This document shows positions 9,410-18,205 of a DNA stretch of 37,168 nucleotides, piece by piece. The stretch is taken from the NCBI GenBank assembly GCA_021802945.1, contig JAJZRE010000022.1:1-37168 (forward strand). Direction: 5' to 3'. This stretch comes from Pseudomonadota bacterium (lineage in GTDB: Bacteria > Pseudomonadota > Gammaproteobacteria > Burkholderiales > Thiobacillaceae). Both the position numbers and the translations under genes were made by a program. The first letter of the stretch is position 1, and the number at the start of each line of letters is the position of its first letter. The notes under the pieces were generated by a model that searched no databases, had not been told where the DNA came from, and saw only the letters and a program-made list of their open reading frames with translations.

Positions 9410-10854
9410 GGATGTTCGTTGCTTTGACGCTGCTCGCGTGCGGGATGGCCCACGCAGCCACGCTGACGGCGCGGCTGGACAAACCGGCGGTGGCGCTGGG
9501 CGAGGCCGTCACGCTGACCCTGCAATCGCGCGAATCCGATCTCGACAAACTGGACACCGCCCCGCTCGACGGCGCGTTCGATGTGTTTTCGCGCACGCGC
9601 AGCCAGGGCGCGGAGGGCGACATGCTGGTGCTGACGTTGTACCCGCGCAGGGCGGGGGTGCTCAGCGTGCCGGCGCTATCCATCGAAGGCCGGCGCAGCA
9701 CCGCGCTGCCGCTGACGGTGACCGACGGCAGCGATACCGTACCGCGCGTGGCCGCGCACTGGACGCTCGCGCCCGCCGAACCCCGGGTGAACGAGCCGGC
9801 TCGCCTGACGCTGTCCATCTGCGACGACGGCAGCCTGCAATGGCGCCGCCCGACCCTGCCGATCGCGGCGGGGCGCCTGCTGCGCGAACTGGGCGAGGAC
9901 GAAGGCGTGGGCATGCAAGGCGGCGAACCCTGTACCTTGCACCGCTATTACTGGGCCTTGCTGGCGACCCAAAGCGGCGACGCCACGGTGGCCGTTCCCA
10001 TGCTCGACGCCGATCGCTTCGGCGCGCGGCTGCGTTTCCCCGGAGCGGAATCGCACTATCGCGCGCTGGCCTTGCCAGCCTGGTTGCCGGCACACGTGCC
10101 GCCGGTTGCGCCGCAGGTGAGCGCCGATCCCCTGCCCGAGCGCTGGCCTTTGCAGCGCCCGCTGGCCTGGCGCGTCGACGTGACAGGCGGCTACAGCGAG
10201 GACGACCTGCAAGCGCTGCTCGACCTGCAGTTGCGCGATTCGCCCGCGCTGGGCGTGTACCCGCCGCTGATCGAAACGGAACCGGTGGACGCAGTCGATT
10301 CGCCGCTGTCGCGCTATCGGATCACGCTCTATCTGCAACCGCGTGTCGATGGACGCGTCATCGTGCCGACGCTCCGTTTGCCGTGGTACGACACCGGGCG
10401 TGGCCAACTGGCCAGCGTCGCGATTTCCGGCAGGGCGCTGGACGTGTTCGACCCGCGCTGGCGTCTTGCGCGACAGGTGATCGTTGCCGGGACGGCGGCG
10501 TTGCTGCTGGTCGCCGCCGGCTGGAGGGTTCGTCGCATGGTGCGCTGGCGCTTGGCGCGGCGAAGGGGCCTGCGCGCGATTCGTGCCGCGGCGGATTGGG
10601 GTTCGTTGGCACACGCGGTGCGCCGGTTCTCGCTGACCGGCCAGCCGGAAGCGCCCAGCCTGGGTGCATGGCAGCGGAGGATGCAGCAGGAAACGGGGCG
10701 TTGCGTGGATGAAAAGCTGGTGGCCGCGCTGGAGGCGCGATGCTACGGACAGGCGTCGCCTGGCGAAGTGGATTTGAGGGCAGCCTGGGTGCTTGCCTTG
10801 TCGAGGGCGCGCCCGGAATCAGTCAACCTCAGGCAATGGAGCGTGCGGCCATGA
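9403..10854 (+). CDS. BatD-family exported protein
   Basis: The protein of about 483 residues starts with a signal peptide (MVRMFVALTLLACGMAHA) followed by ATLTARLDKPAVALGEAVTL. That is the typical BatD opening with Ig-like strands and the pattern of promising-side beta domains. Further Ig-like stretches run to about residue 345. A membrane helix (about 359-376, VIVAGTAALLLVAAGWRV) and a basic cytoplasmic tail of about 100 residues complete the BatD architecture. The start overlaps the VWA-TPR gene by 7 bases. BatD is thought to form a membrane complex with BatA, BatB and BatC that helps cells under oxygen or envelope stress in some bacteria. That role is from the family, not from this sequence. 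It is the last gene of the operon. Confidence 0.82.
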   Translation: MVRMFVALTLLACGMAHAATLTARLDKPAVALGEAVTLTLQSRESDLDKLDTAPLDGAFDVFSRTRSQGAEGDMLVLTLYPRRAGVLSVPALSIEGRRSTALPLTVTDGSDTVPRVAAHWTLAPAEPRVNEPARLTLSICDDGSLQWRRPTLPIAAGRLLRELGEDEGVGMQGGEPCTLHRYYWALLATQSGDATVAVPMLDADRFGARLRFPGAESHYRALALPAWLPAHVPPVAPQVSADPLPERWPLQRPLAWRVDVTGGYSEDDLQALLDLQLRDSPALGVYPPLIETEPVDAVDSPLSRYRITLYLQPRVDGRVIVPTLRLPWYDTGRGQLASVAISGRALDVFDPRWRLARQVIVAGTAALLLVAAGWRVRRMVRWRLARRRGLRAIRAAADWGSLAHAVRRFSLTGQPEAPSLGAWQRRMQQETGRCVDEKLVAALEARCYGQASPGEVDLRAAWVLALSRARPESVNLRQWSVRP

Positions 10855-11024
10855 AAATACGCTCTGCTGAAAAAAGCGCGCTACCGGGTCCGATCATTTC
10901 GGCGCGGGTCCTGATTTCGAATCCGGCTGCGACGGTGGAAACGAACCACAATCCGGGTTCAATGAGACACAGAATCGCTGGTCGCTATTGCAGCGATAGC
11001 CCTGTCTAAGCGGCGAATAAGCCT

Positions 11025-12258
11025 ATGCCACTCAATTCCACCTCCACTACGTCGATCGGCAAGATCCGGGAGCGCGATTCGGCCTGGTCGGTTTTTCTCG
11101 TCTTCCTGCGCCTTGGCCTGACTTCCTTCGGTGGTCCCATCGCGCATCTGGGTTACTTCCGCGACGAGTTCGTGACGCGCCGACGCTGGTTGACGGAACG
11201 CAGCTATGCGGACCTGGTGGCGCTCTGCCAGTTTCTGCCCGGGCCGGCGAGCAGCCAGGTCGGGATGGCGCTGGGGCTGTCGCGGTCGGGCTACAGCGGG
11301 GCGCTCGCGGCCTGGGCGGGCTTCACCCTGCCGTCTGCGATTGCCATGATCCTCTTTGCGCTGGGCGTCACCCGCTACGGCGACGCCATCGCCCCCGGTA
11401 CGCTGCATGGTCTGAAGGTGGTCGCGGTTGCCGTGGTGGCGCAGGTGGTATGGGGCATGGGGCGCAACCTGTGCCCGGATGTGCTACGCGCCACGTTCAT
11501 GGCAATCGCCGCGTGCTTCATCCTGTTGGTGCCGTCGGCGTGGGGGCAGGTTGGAGTGATTGCCGTCGCGGGCGTCGCAGGCCTGCTGTTGTTCAAGCCC
11601 ATGCAGGCAGGCTGCCGCGCACGATCTCTTGCCTGTCGCGGTCAGCCGCCGTGCCGGGGCTATCTGGCTGTCGTTGTTCTTCGCCCTGCTGGTCGGTTTG
11701 CCGGTCTGGACCAGACTGTTTCCGGGGCAAGTCGTGGCGATGGTGGATGCCTTCTACCGCGCCGGGTCACTGGTATTCGGTGGGGGACACGTCGTGCTGC
11801 CGCTGTTGCAAGCCGAAGTCGTGCCGCCCGGCTGGATCGGCAATGAAGCCTTTCTCGCGGACTATGGTGCTGCACAGGCCGTACTTGGCCCATTGTTCAC
11901 ATTCGCTTCGTTTCTTGGGGCGTCCATGAACATCGGGCCTTCTGGCTGGCTGGGCGGCATGATATGTCTGGTGGCCATTTTTTCCCCGTCGTTTCTGCTT
12001 GTCGCCGGGGCGTTGCCGTTTTGGGAAAGCCTGCGTCGCAGTGTGCGTACGCAGGCCGCGCTGGCCGGGGTCAATGCGGCAGTGGTCGGCCTGCTGCTGG
12101 CTGCGCTCTATCAGCCAGTCTGGACGAGTGCGATCCAGCAGCCGCGGGGCTTCGGCCTGGCACTGGTGGCGCTGCTTGCGCTGATGGTCTGGAAGCTTCC
12201 GCCGTGGCTGGTTGTAATGGGCGGCGGTGCCGCGGGATGGCTCTTGAGTGTCGTGTGA
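11025..12258 (+). pseudogene. chrA: frameshifted chromate transporter chrA (CHR family)
   Basis: A two-domain CHR transporter is split over two frames. The first frame (from ATG 11025) carries the N-terminal CHR domain, with LGLTSFGGPIAHLGYFRDEF, LPGPASSQVGMALG and several membrane helices, up to FKPMQ at about 11606. From there the homologous sequence continues one frame over (AAAHDLLPVAVSRRAGAIWL), through the second CHR domain with FGGGHVVLPLLQAEVV, and ends at 12258. The break lies in ATG-CAGG-CAGG-CTG (11601-11613). Removing one CAGG copy gives one continuous reading frame of about 409 residues. Continued in its own frame, the first half ends at 11846. ChrA proteins export chromate in antiport or symport. 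Unless frameshifting or slippage rescues it, the gene is probably inactive as a full-length protein. Each half resembles a short CHR protein, so partial function cannot be excluded. Confidence 0.85.
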
Positions 12259-12400
12259 TGGGAAGACGCCTGTCTTCAGGCTGGGAAACGTCACAGGCGC
12301 GCAGGCTCACGGCCACGAGATAGACGGGGCAGGGCAGCTGATTGAGCCGAGTCGGGCGTGCGACTGGATCGCGCAAATTCACAAGCCGCTTAGCCAAAAG

Positions 12401-12424
12401 AAAAAGGGGCTTGCGCCCCTTTTT
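12401..12424. terminator. bidirectional intrinsic terminator (chrA / soxB)
   Basis: A perfect 10-bp inverted repeat, AAAAAGGGGC and GCCCCTTTTT, encloses the loop TTGC. It has A and T tracts on both sides, so it can end transcripts from soxB (minus) and from chrA (plus). The rest of the 12259-12440 gap shows no gene. Confidence 0.85.
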
Positions 12425-12440
12425 CTCGTGTTTCTCAAAC

Positions 12441-14183
12441 TCAGGACACCCCGCCCTTGTAGTCCGCGATACCGGGGTTGGATTTGCCGACGCCGACGAT
12501 TCTGGGCTCGTTCAGCTTCAGGCCCTTGATCACCTTCTTGTCGCGCAGGTAGGTGGCGACGACGTCCCAGATCGGTTCTCCGGTGACCCCTTCGCCGACC
12601 GGCGCCCAGCCGGCGACCTTGTAGGTCTTCTTGGCATCGACCGGCTTGCCGTTGATGCGCATGTCGGAGATCCGCTTGCCGATGGTCTGGTTCGGGCTGA
12701 CGGTGTATTCGATGCCGCCCACGCGCACCATGTCGCCGCCCTGCTGGTAATAGGGATCGGCGTTGAACAGGTTGTCGCACACGTCTTCCATGACGGACTT
12801 GATCGTCTCGCCCGTCATGTTGGTCAGCGTGGTCTGCGGATACGTGATCGCCGTCTGGTCCATCAGGCGTTCCATGGTGATCTCCTCGCCCGGCAACAGG
12901 GTGGTGCCCCAGCGGAAGCCGGGCGAGAAGGCCGCATCCGCGCCTTTCACGTCCATCAGCGCATCGACGATGAGCTGGTCCCAGGTGCCGTTGAAATTGC
13001 CGCGGCGATAGAGGAAATCGTCGGAAACGGCGAGCTTCTCGTTCAGCTTCTTCTCGTAGGGCGCGCGCACCTTCTTGATCAGTGCCGTCATCGCTGGATC
13101 CGCCGGCAGCAGGTTGGAGAACACCGGCAGCAGACGGTACTTGAAGCTCACCACGCGCTTGCCCTTGACCTCGAAGTCCATCACGCCGAGGAACTTGCCG
13201 TTGGAGCCGGCGTTGGTCACCAGCGTGACGCCCTTGGCATTCTTGACCTGGACCGGCTGCGGCACGCCGTCGTGCGTGTGTCCGCCGAAGATGGCGTCGA
13301 TGCCGGTGACGCGGCTGGCCATCTTGAGGTCGACGTCCATGCCGTTGTGCGACAGCACCACGACCACCTGCGCGCCCTTGGCACGTGCCTCGTCCACCCA
13401 TTTCTGCATGCTGTCGTCGCGGATGCCGAAGCTCCAGTCCGGCACCATGTAGCGCGGGTTGGCGATCGGGGTGTAGGGGAAGGCCTGGCCGATGACGGCG
13501 ACTTTCACGCCGTTCATCACCTTCATGACGTAGGGCTTGAACACCTGGTCGCCGAAGTCGTTGGTGACGATATTCTGTGCGACGAAATCGATATTGGCCT
13601 TCTTGAAGTCCTTGTTGACGATTTCCACCACGCGATCCGCGCCAAAGGTCGATTCCCAGTGCGGCGTCATGATGTTGACGCCCAGCCTGATACAGGCGTC
13701 GACCATGTCCTGCGCGTTGGTCCACAGCGAGGTGGCGGAACCCTGCCAGGTGTCGCCGCCGTCGAGCAGCAAGGCGCCGGGGCGCTGCGCGCGCAGCTTG
13801 TCGACCAGCGTCTTCAGGTGGGCGAAGCCGCCGACCTTGCCGTAGACCCTGGCGGCCTCGGTGAAGTCGAGGTAGGTGAAGGCGTGGGCCTCGGCGCTGC
13901 CGGGCTTGATGCCGTACTGCTTCAGCAGGTACTGGCCGACCAGATGCGGCGGCTTGCCGAGCGCGCTGCCGATGCCCAGGTTGACGTTGGGTTCGCGGAA
14001 CCAGATCGGCAGCAGCTGGGCGTGGCAGTCGGTGAAGTGCAGCAGAGAGACGTTGCCGTGGCGCGGCACATCGTAGAAATTGGACGGCGCATTGCCCGCC
14101 AGCGCGGACTTGCTGTCCAGTGCCATGCCGGACGCAGCGGCGACAGCGAGTAGTTGCAGGAACTCGCGACGGTTCATGTGCAT
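12441..14183 (-). CDS. soxB: SoxB thiosulfohydrolase (sulfate thiol esterase)
   Basis: SoxB hydrolyses the terminal sulfonate from SoxY-bound S-thiosulfonate, releasing sulfate in the periplasm. This 580-residue protein begins with a Tat signal (RREFLQLLAVAAASGMA, 5-21). The metallophosphatase-type dimanganese site is visible in HFTDCHAQLLP (49-59, Asp52 and His54), DGGDTWQGS (141-149), LSHNGMD (about 277-283) and GGHTHDG (300-306, His302 and His304). The C-terminal 5'-nucleotidase domain follows. Length and motifs match the family. GAGGA lies about 8 bases before the ATG at 14183; a second ATG two codons later is less well spaced. It lies downstream of soxA but behind a strong terminator, with a 156-base gap, so it may have its own promoter. 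Confidence 0.97.
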   Translation of the reverse strand: MHMNRREFLQLLAVAAASGMALDSKSALAGNAPSNFYDVPRHGNVSLLHFTDCHAQLLPIWFREPNVNLGIGSALGKPPHLVGQYLLKQYGIKPGSAEAHAFTYLDFTEAARVYGKVGGFAHLKTLVDKLRAQRPGALLLDGGDTWQGSATSLWTNAQDMVDACIRLGVNIMTPHWESTFGADRVVEIVNKDFKKANIDFVAQNIVTNDFGDQVFKPYVMKVMNGVKVAVIGQAFPYTPIANPRYMVPDWSFGIRDDSMQKWVDEARAKGAQVVVVLSHNGMDVDLKMASRVTGIDAIFGGHTHDGVPQPVQVKNAKGVTLVTNAGSNGKFLGVMDFEVKGKRVVSFKYRLLPVFSNLLPADPAMTALIKKVRAPYEKKLNEKLAVSDDFLYRRGNFNGTWDQLIVDALMDVKGADAAFSPGFRWGTTLLPGEEITMERLMDQTAITYPQTTLTNMTGETIKSVMEDVCDNLFNADPYYQQGGDMVRVGGIEYTVSPNQTIGKRISDMRINGKPVDAKKTYKVAGWAPVGEGVTGEPIWDVVATYLRDKKVIKGLKLNEPRIVGVGKSNPGIADYKGGVS

Positions 14184-14297
14184 GGGGTTTTCCTCAAGGA
14201 TGAACGGAGAAGTGGTTCGTATTGTCGGTTCAGGAATGCCCTGCGTAAATAGTAGCTCCCGCTCATGTTCAACGAGTCATGCGGACCAGCGAAAATG

Positions 14298-14323
14298 AAA
14301 AAGCCCGGTTGCCCGGGCTTTTT
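14298..14323. terminator. intrinsic terminator between soxA and soxB
   Basis: An 11-bp inverted repeat, AAAAAGCCCGG and CCGGGCTTTTT, encloses the loop TTGC, with A and T tracts on both sides. It lies 17 bases after the soxA stop in the direction of transcription, so it should end most soxXYZA transcripts before soxB. Between it and soxB (14184-14297) there is no gene. That stretch is where a separate soxB promoter would have to lie, though I see no convincing -35/-10 pair. Confidence 0.85.
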
Positions 14324-14339
14324 CGTGTGCCGAAGCAGC

Positions 14340-15185
14340 TTACTTGCGGAACACCGACGCCTTCATCGGCAGACCGTTCGACATGGCGGAGTGGAAATAC
14401 TCCAGGTCGTTCATGACGGTGCTGTCCTGCGCGGGCGGCACGGCACGGATCATCTTGAAGCAGCCCGTGTAGCGGTTCTGCAGCGTCACCAGATTGTCCC
14501 CGCCGCGGAACACGGGCCAGTGCACGGCCTGGCCGACAACCGGCGAGAGCAGTTCGGAACGCAGGCGCTTGCCGGCGTTCTGAATGTGGCAGGTGGCGCA
14601 GGCAAAGTTGAGCTGTCCCGTGCGCCGGAAGAAGGTTGTCCTGCCCGCTTCATACGCCGCCGTGGCCTTGGGGCCCTGGACCTTGATGTTCATGATCATG
14701 CCGTCGGACAGGGTCCGCATATAGGCGCTGAGCGTGCCCATGGTCTTCGGGTCGCTGGTCTTGAAGGGTGCTTCGCCATTCGCCACGCGGCAGTCGTTGA
14801 TGGCGTCTTCCAGCGTCACGACCTTGCCCTTGGCCTCGTCGAACATGGGGTAGTGGCCCGCGATCATCTTGCCGCCGTCGGGCAGGCAATCGGCATAGGT
14901 CTTGCCGTTCTTGAAGGGGGTTTCCCACATCTTGCGGCCGGCATCGATCTGCGAGTCGAAGGGGGGGAATTCCATGATGGCGTCGTATTGCGCCTTGCTG
15001 TCGGGATCGAACGCCAGCGCGCCGTAGACATAGTCGTCGATCTTGACGTTGGGGTACTTGGATGTGAAGTACTTGATGAGGCTCTGCTTGTCCTGTTCGG
15101 GCGAAGCGTGTGCCGTAGCGACACCCAGGGCCATGCCCAAACCAGCCATCCCCGCCAGCAGTTTCATGATGATTTGTTGTTTCAT
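14340..15185 (-). CDS. soxA: SoxA, c-type cytochrome subunit of SoxAX
   Basis: SoxAX joins thiosulfate to the SoxY carrier cysteine, passing electrons to a cytochrome. The 281-residue SoxA has a Sec signal (MKLLAGMAGLGMALGVATAHA, cleaved near residue 27) and one haem site, CATCH at 196-200. The active-site cysteine persulfide ligand is Cys242 in RYTGCFKMIRA. The N-terminal haem motif is absent; the cysteines Cys100 and Cys132 could form the disulfide seen in monohaem SoxA. GGAGG lies 5 bases before the ATG. The gene follows soxZ by 69 bases and is followed by a terminator. It belongs to the monohaem class; confidence in identity is high. Confidence 0.96.
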   Translation of the reverse strand: MKQQIIMKLLAGMAGLGMALGVATAHASPEQDKQSLIKYFTSKYPNVKIDDYVYGALAFDPDSKAQYDAIMEFPPFDSQIDAGRKMWETPFKNGKTYADCLPDGGKMIAGHYPMFDEAKGKVVTLEDAINDCRVANGEAPFKTSDPKTMGTLSAYMRTLSDGMIMNIKVQGPKATAAYEAGRTTFFRRTGQLNFACATCHIQNAGKRLRSELLSPVVGQAVHWPVFRGGDNLVTLQNRYTGCFKMIRAVPPAQDSTVMNDLEYFHSAMSNGLPMKASVFRK

Positions 15186-15254
15186 GCCGTCCTCCAGAAA
15201 CCTGATGATTGAAGCGGAAGCGGGGCCTGGCGCCCCGCTCGTGTCTTGCCCGAC

Positions 15255-15569
15255 TCAGCCGATGGTGGCTTCGGCGCTGTTCTTCTCGCCTTTGTTGTCG
15301 GCCCAGTTGACGACGACCTTGTCGCCTTTTTTCGGCCCCTTGACCTTGAACCCCAGATAGGGGTTCTTGGAGATGCCGCCGGAGAGGCCGGCATCCAGCA
15401 CCTTGGCGCCGTTGACGGTGGCCGTCACGTCGGTGATGTAGTGGGCAGGGACGAGCTGGCCGGTCTTGGCGTCCTTACGCAGGCCGGTTTCCATCGGGTG
15501 GTTCATCAGCACTTTGACATCGGCAACATCGCCGGCCATCGTGGCTCGGATACGCATCGGTTCAGCCAT
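15255..15569 (-). CDS. soxZ: SoxZ sulfur carrier complex subunit
   Basis: SoxZ pairs with SoxY in the periplasm and helps present the carrier arm to the Sox enzymes. The 104-residue protein has the single Ig-like SoxZ domain, with the family stretches VKVLMNHPMETGLRKD (about 18-33), PAHYITDVTATVNG (about 41-54) and the C-terminal PKKGDKVVVNWADNKGE. It has no signal peptide, as usual, because it is exported by riding on the Tat signal of SoxY. AGGAAAG precedes the ATG by about 7 bases. It lies between soxY and soxA in the expected order and is full length. Confidence 0.96.
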   Translation of the reverse strand: MAEPMRIRATMAGDVADVKVLMNHPMETGLRKDAKTGQLVPAHYITDVTATVNGAKVLDAGLSGGISKNPYLGFKVKGPKKGDKVVVNWADNKGEKNSAEATIG

Positions 15570-15648
15570 TTGGCTTTCCTTTCCTAAAATTCACGCCCTT
15601 GACGGGCTATATCAATTCGACAATTGGGTGGGGCAAAGGGCGGGGGAA

Positions 15649-16116
15649 TTAACCGCCGCAGCCGCCGATGGTGACCTTGACTTCCTTGGCGGCCGTGTAG
15701 GTCTTGCCGCCTGCCGTCACGACGGCGCGAACCAGCGAGGTCTGCCCCATCTTGATGCGAGTCGAGATGTAGCCCTGGGCGCCGCCCATCAGGCCGAAGT
15801 CGGCAACCAGGGGGGTGGCGTTCTTTTCGGCCATAATGGCGATGGCGGAGGTGCCGGCGATGCCGCTGGTCACTTCAACCGGCACCACGGCGCCGTTCTC
15901 GGCGATGTCCGGGGCCTTGATGGTGATGTCCCTGGAATCGATGGGGGCGGATGCGCCCATGTTCTTCATGGCATCACCGACACTCTTGGCCTCAAAGGCG
16001 CTGCGCGGGACGCCCGCCAGGGCCTGAGTCGGCTTCAGCAGGCCGGCGGCCACGGCCACGGCCACGGTGCCTGCGCCAGCGGCGCCTTTCAGTACGTTTC
16101 TACGAAGTGCATTCAT
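15649..16116 (-). CDS. soxY: SoxY sulfur-binding carrier subunit
   Basis: SoxY carries the sulfur intermediates covalently on a C-terminal cysteine. This protein of about 155 residues ends in VTIGGCGG, the flexible carrier arm with the binding cysteine third from the end. The N-terminus has a Tat-type signal, RRNVLKGAAGAGTVAVAVAA, ending near ALAG. The ATG at 16116 has AGGAGA 8 bases upstream; a TTG at 16140 would extend it by eight residues and would include that ribosome-binding site, so it is unlikely. soxX lies 36 bases upstream in the same operon. SoxYZ from this operon would be charged by SoxAX and processed by SoxB. No SoxCD is present to oxidise the remaining sulfane sulfur. Confidence 0.96.
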   Translation of the reverse strand: MNALRRNVLKGAAGAGTVAVAVAAGLLKPTQALAGVPRSAFEAKSVGDAMKNMGASAPIDSRDITIKAPDIAENGAVVPVEVTSGIAGTSAIAIMAEKNATPLVADFGLMGGAQGYISTRIKMGQTSLVRAVVTAGGKTYTAAKEVKVTIGGCGG

Positions 16117-16152
16117 TGGGCATATCTCCTGATTGAACAATGCAACGGGTAA

Positions 16153-16515
16153 TTACAGACCGTACACGAAGTCGGTCACTTTATCGATTTCGGATTCCGT
16201 CAACACCCCGTTCTTGCCGAACGGAATCATGCTGGTGGACGGGTTGGCCACAGTCGCGTCCCAGATCTGCGCGCGCAGCTTGGCCTTGTCGGGGTAGCGC
16301 GCGCTCATGGCGATCAGAGGCGGACCGATCAGACCTGCGGACACCGCGTCGGGCACGGTCGGCATGGCATGGCAGGCCAGGCAGTTGCCTTTGCTCTTGT
16401 CGAACGCGATCTGCTTGCCGGTCATTTCCTTGGCGGCATCCGCGGCGAGCGCGCTGCCCGTCAGCGTGATTGCGCCCAAAGCACATGCCGTGATTAGCTG
16501 ATGCAACTTTCGCAT
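16153..16515 (-). CDS. soxX: SoxX, cytochrome c subunit of SoxAX
   Basis: The 120-residue SoxX has a Sec signal peptide (ACALGAITLTGSALA, cleaved near residue 25) and one haem site, CLACH at 45-49. The axial methionine is Met96 in TSMIPFG, typical of class I c-type cytochromes. It accepts electrons when SoxA joins thiosulfate to SoxY. Two ATGs occur; I chose the second (16515) because TAGGAGG lies 6 bases before it and directly abuts the first. It is the first gene of soxXYZA(B). The operon lacks the soxR/soxS/soxV/soxW genes often found elsewhere, and nothing in the window resembles a dedicated sox regulator. Confidence 0.95.
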   Translation of the reverse strand: MRKLHQLITACALGAITLTGSALAADAAKEMTGKQIAFDKSKGNCLACHAMPTVPDAVSAGLIGPPLIAMSARYPDKAKLRAQIWDATVANPSTSMIPFGKNGVLTESEIDKVTDFVYGL

Positions 16516-16606
16516 GGTCATCCTCCTATTTTTTGACTTGATGGTGAAAGCGTCTGCCGCTTGGAAGTGCCGTGCAGTGAACGCTATCCAGTGATGGATG
16601 ACACGA

Positions 16607-16636
16607 AGCATAGTGGAATTGCTTTTTGCCATGCAA
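16607..16636 (-). promoter_or_regulatory. candidate sigma70-type promoter of soxXYZA
   Basis: On the minus strand TTGCAT (16636-16631) and TATGCT (16612-16607) are separated by 18 bases, about 90 bases upstream of the soxX start. The region 16516-16717 between soxX and bepA holds no gene. It carries two near-copies of AATTTGGCC just upstream of this site, possible activator half-sites. Assigned by eye only. Confidence 0.4.
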
Positions 16637-16717
16637 GGCCACGGGCCAATTTTTACGGCCAAATTGCAGGGTAAATTCCTACCAGCGGCGCCAAATAAGG
16701 GATTCTGCCGCGCGAGG

Positions 16718-18136
16718 TTAATTCTTGCGTTGCGATTTTTCGGCCTCCTTCCATTCGCGTCGCCGCGCTTCGGCAGCGGATTTCTCGTGGAAGCCGCCAT
16801 CGCCTGCCTTGAGGCCGAGGTTGATCTGTTCGATGGCGGCAACCAGGTCGCCGCTCAATGCGTCCGCCTCGGCCTGGGCGCTATGACTCAGCAAGCGGTG
16901 TCCGAGCTGGGCGTGGGTCTGCGCTGCGAGCCGCCACAGCCGGCGGTCGAGCGGATAGAGCGTCAGCTGCTTTTCGACCCGCGCGAGCGCGTCGCGGTTA
17001 CGGCCCGCGGTCAGCAGGGCATTGATATAGCCATACTGCAAGGGCCGGTAGCCGGGGTAGGCCTCGCTGGCTGACTGGTAGCGCTGCAGGGCAAGCGTCA
17101 GGTTGCCGCCCGTGAATGCGGTATAGGCGGCGAGTTGCAGGATCATCGGATCGCTGTTCTTTCCGGGCGACAGTTTTTGCACTTCGGCCTCGGCTTCCCT
17201 GAACTGGCGCGCACGCAGCAGCGCGCTGACGAGTCCGTAGCGGGCGGCGGTCTCGTTGCTGTAGCGCTTTTCCTTCAGGGTGCCGCGTGCCGCGCGCACG
17301 GCGTCGTCCGGGGTGTTTTCCCGTGCGCGCAGGCGGGCGCGCACGAGCTGGAAGTCGAGGCTGTCCTCCACCTGGCGATACGGTGCCGATTCGCTGCGCG
17401 CTTCCATGTCGGCGATGCGGTCGCTGGTGAGCGGGTGGGTGCGCAGATAGGCCGGCGCACTGGTGTCGTAGAACCGGTTGGCGCGCTGAAGGCGCTCGAA
17501 AAACGCGCTCATGGCGTGGGGATCGAAGCCGGCCCGGGTCAGCATGTCGTAGCCCAGGCGGTCGGCTTCGCGCTCGAAATCCCGGCTGTAGTTGAGCTGG
17601 TTCTGGATCGAGTAGGCCTGGGTGGAGGCAATGGCCGCGCTCGCCACATTGGGGTTGGAGCGTGACGCCAGCAGCGCCAGCGCCAGGGCGGCCATGGTCG
17701 GCCAGTAGCTCTGGCTTCGGGCGGCGGCCATGCGGGCGAGGTGATTCTGGGTGACGTGGGCGATTTCGTGCGCGATCACGCTTGCCAGTTCGGATTCGCT
17801 TTGTGCCGCGAGCAGCAGGCCGGTATGGACGCCGACGTTGCCGCCGGGCAGCGCAAAGGCATTGATGGTGGGGTCGTCGACCACGAAAAAGGTGAATGTC
17901 CGCTGGTTGAGCGCGCTGACCGAGACCAGCCTGTAGCCGAGCTGGTTGAGGTAGTTCTCGATTTCAGGGTCGTCCAGATAGCGCGGATCGGCATACACTT
18001 CACGCATGATGGTGCGCCCCAGCGTCTGCTCTTCCTGGTCGGAAAAGTACTGTCTCGACACCTCGCCCAGGTCGGGCAGGTCGGCGGCCAGCACCGGCTG
18101 GATGGCCAGAATGAATGCGAGCAGGATGCGCAGCAT
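16718..18136 (-). CDS. M48-family metalloprotease with TPR region, BepA-like
   Basis: The protein of about 472 residues starts with a signal peptide (MLRILLAFILAIQPVLA). It has the zinc site HEIAH (123-127, in SVIAHEIAHVTQNHLARM) with a third ligand in FEREADRLGYDML. The C-terminal half has TPR-like helices (about 300-440). This is the architecture of BepA/YfgC, a periplasmic chaperone-protease that helps assemble or degrade outer-membrane proteins such as LptD. The open frame extends upstream to 18262, but the signal peptide places the true start at 18136. There is no clear Shine-Dalgarno site (the upstream run is C-rich). It reads toward soxX but is probably a separate unit. Its 5' flank carries the palindromic element at 18206-18473. 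BepA orthology is inferred from domain order. Confidence 0.87.
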   Translation of the reverse strand: MLRILLAFILAIQPVLAADLPDLGEVSRQYFSDQEEQTLGRTIMREVYADPRYLDDPEIENYLNQLGYRLVSVSALNQRTFTFFVVDDPTINAFALPGGNVGVHTGLLLAAQSESELASVIAHEIAHVTQNHLARMAAARSQSYWPTMAALALALLASRSNPNVASAAIASTQAYSIQNQLNYSRDFEREADRLGYDMLTRAGFDPHAMSAFFERLQRANRFYDTSAPAYLRTHPLTSDRIADMEARSESAPYRQVEDSLDFQLVRARLRARENTPDDAVRAARGTLKEKRYSNETAARYGLVSALLRARQFREAEAEVQKLSPGKNSDPMILQLAAYTAFTGGNLTLALQRYQSASEAYPGYRPLQYGYINALLTAGRNRDALARVEKQLTLYPLDRRLWRLAAQTHAQLGHRLLSHSAQAEADALSGDLVAAIEQINLGLKAGDGGFHEKSAAEARRREWKEAEKSQRKN

Positions 18137-18205
18137 CAGCAGGGGGGAATGACGGCGGTCGACAGCATTTCGATTAGGATGCGCGGATTGTCCACTAGGT
18201 TCCGG

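Noticed and set aside
10851-11009. 52-codon open frame overlapping the batD stop as ATGA
   Set aside because: The overlap looks like operon coupling, but the peptide has no recognisable domain, signal or membrane segment, and ends in a gap without a terminator. Not enough to call a gene.
12342-14153. 603-codon open frame antisense to soxB
   Set aside because: Antisense shadow of a well-supported gene; no domain signature.
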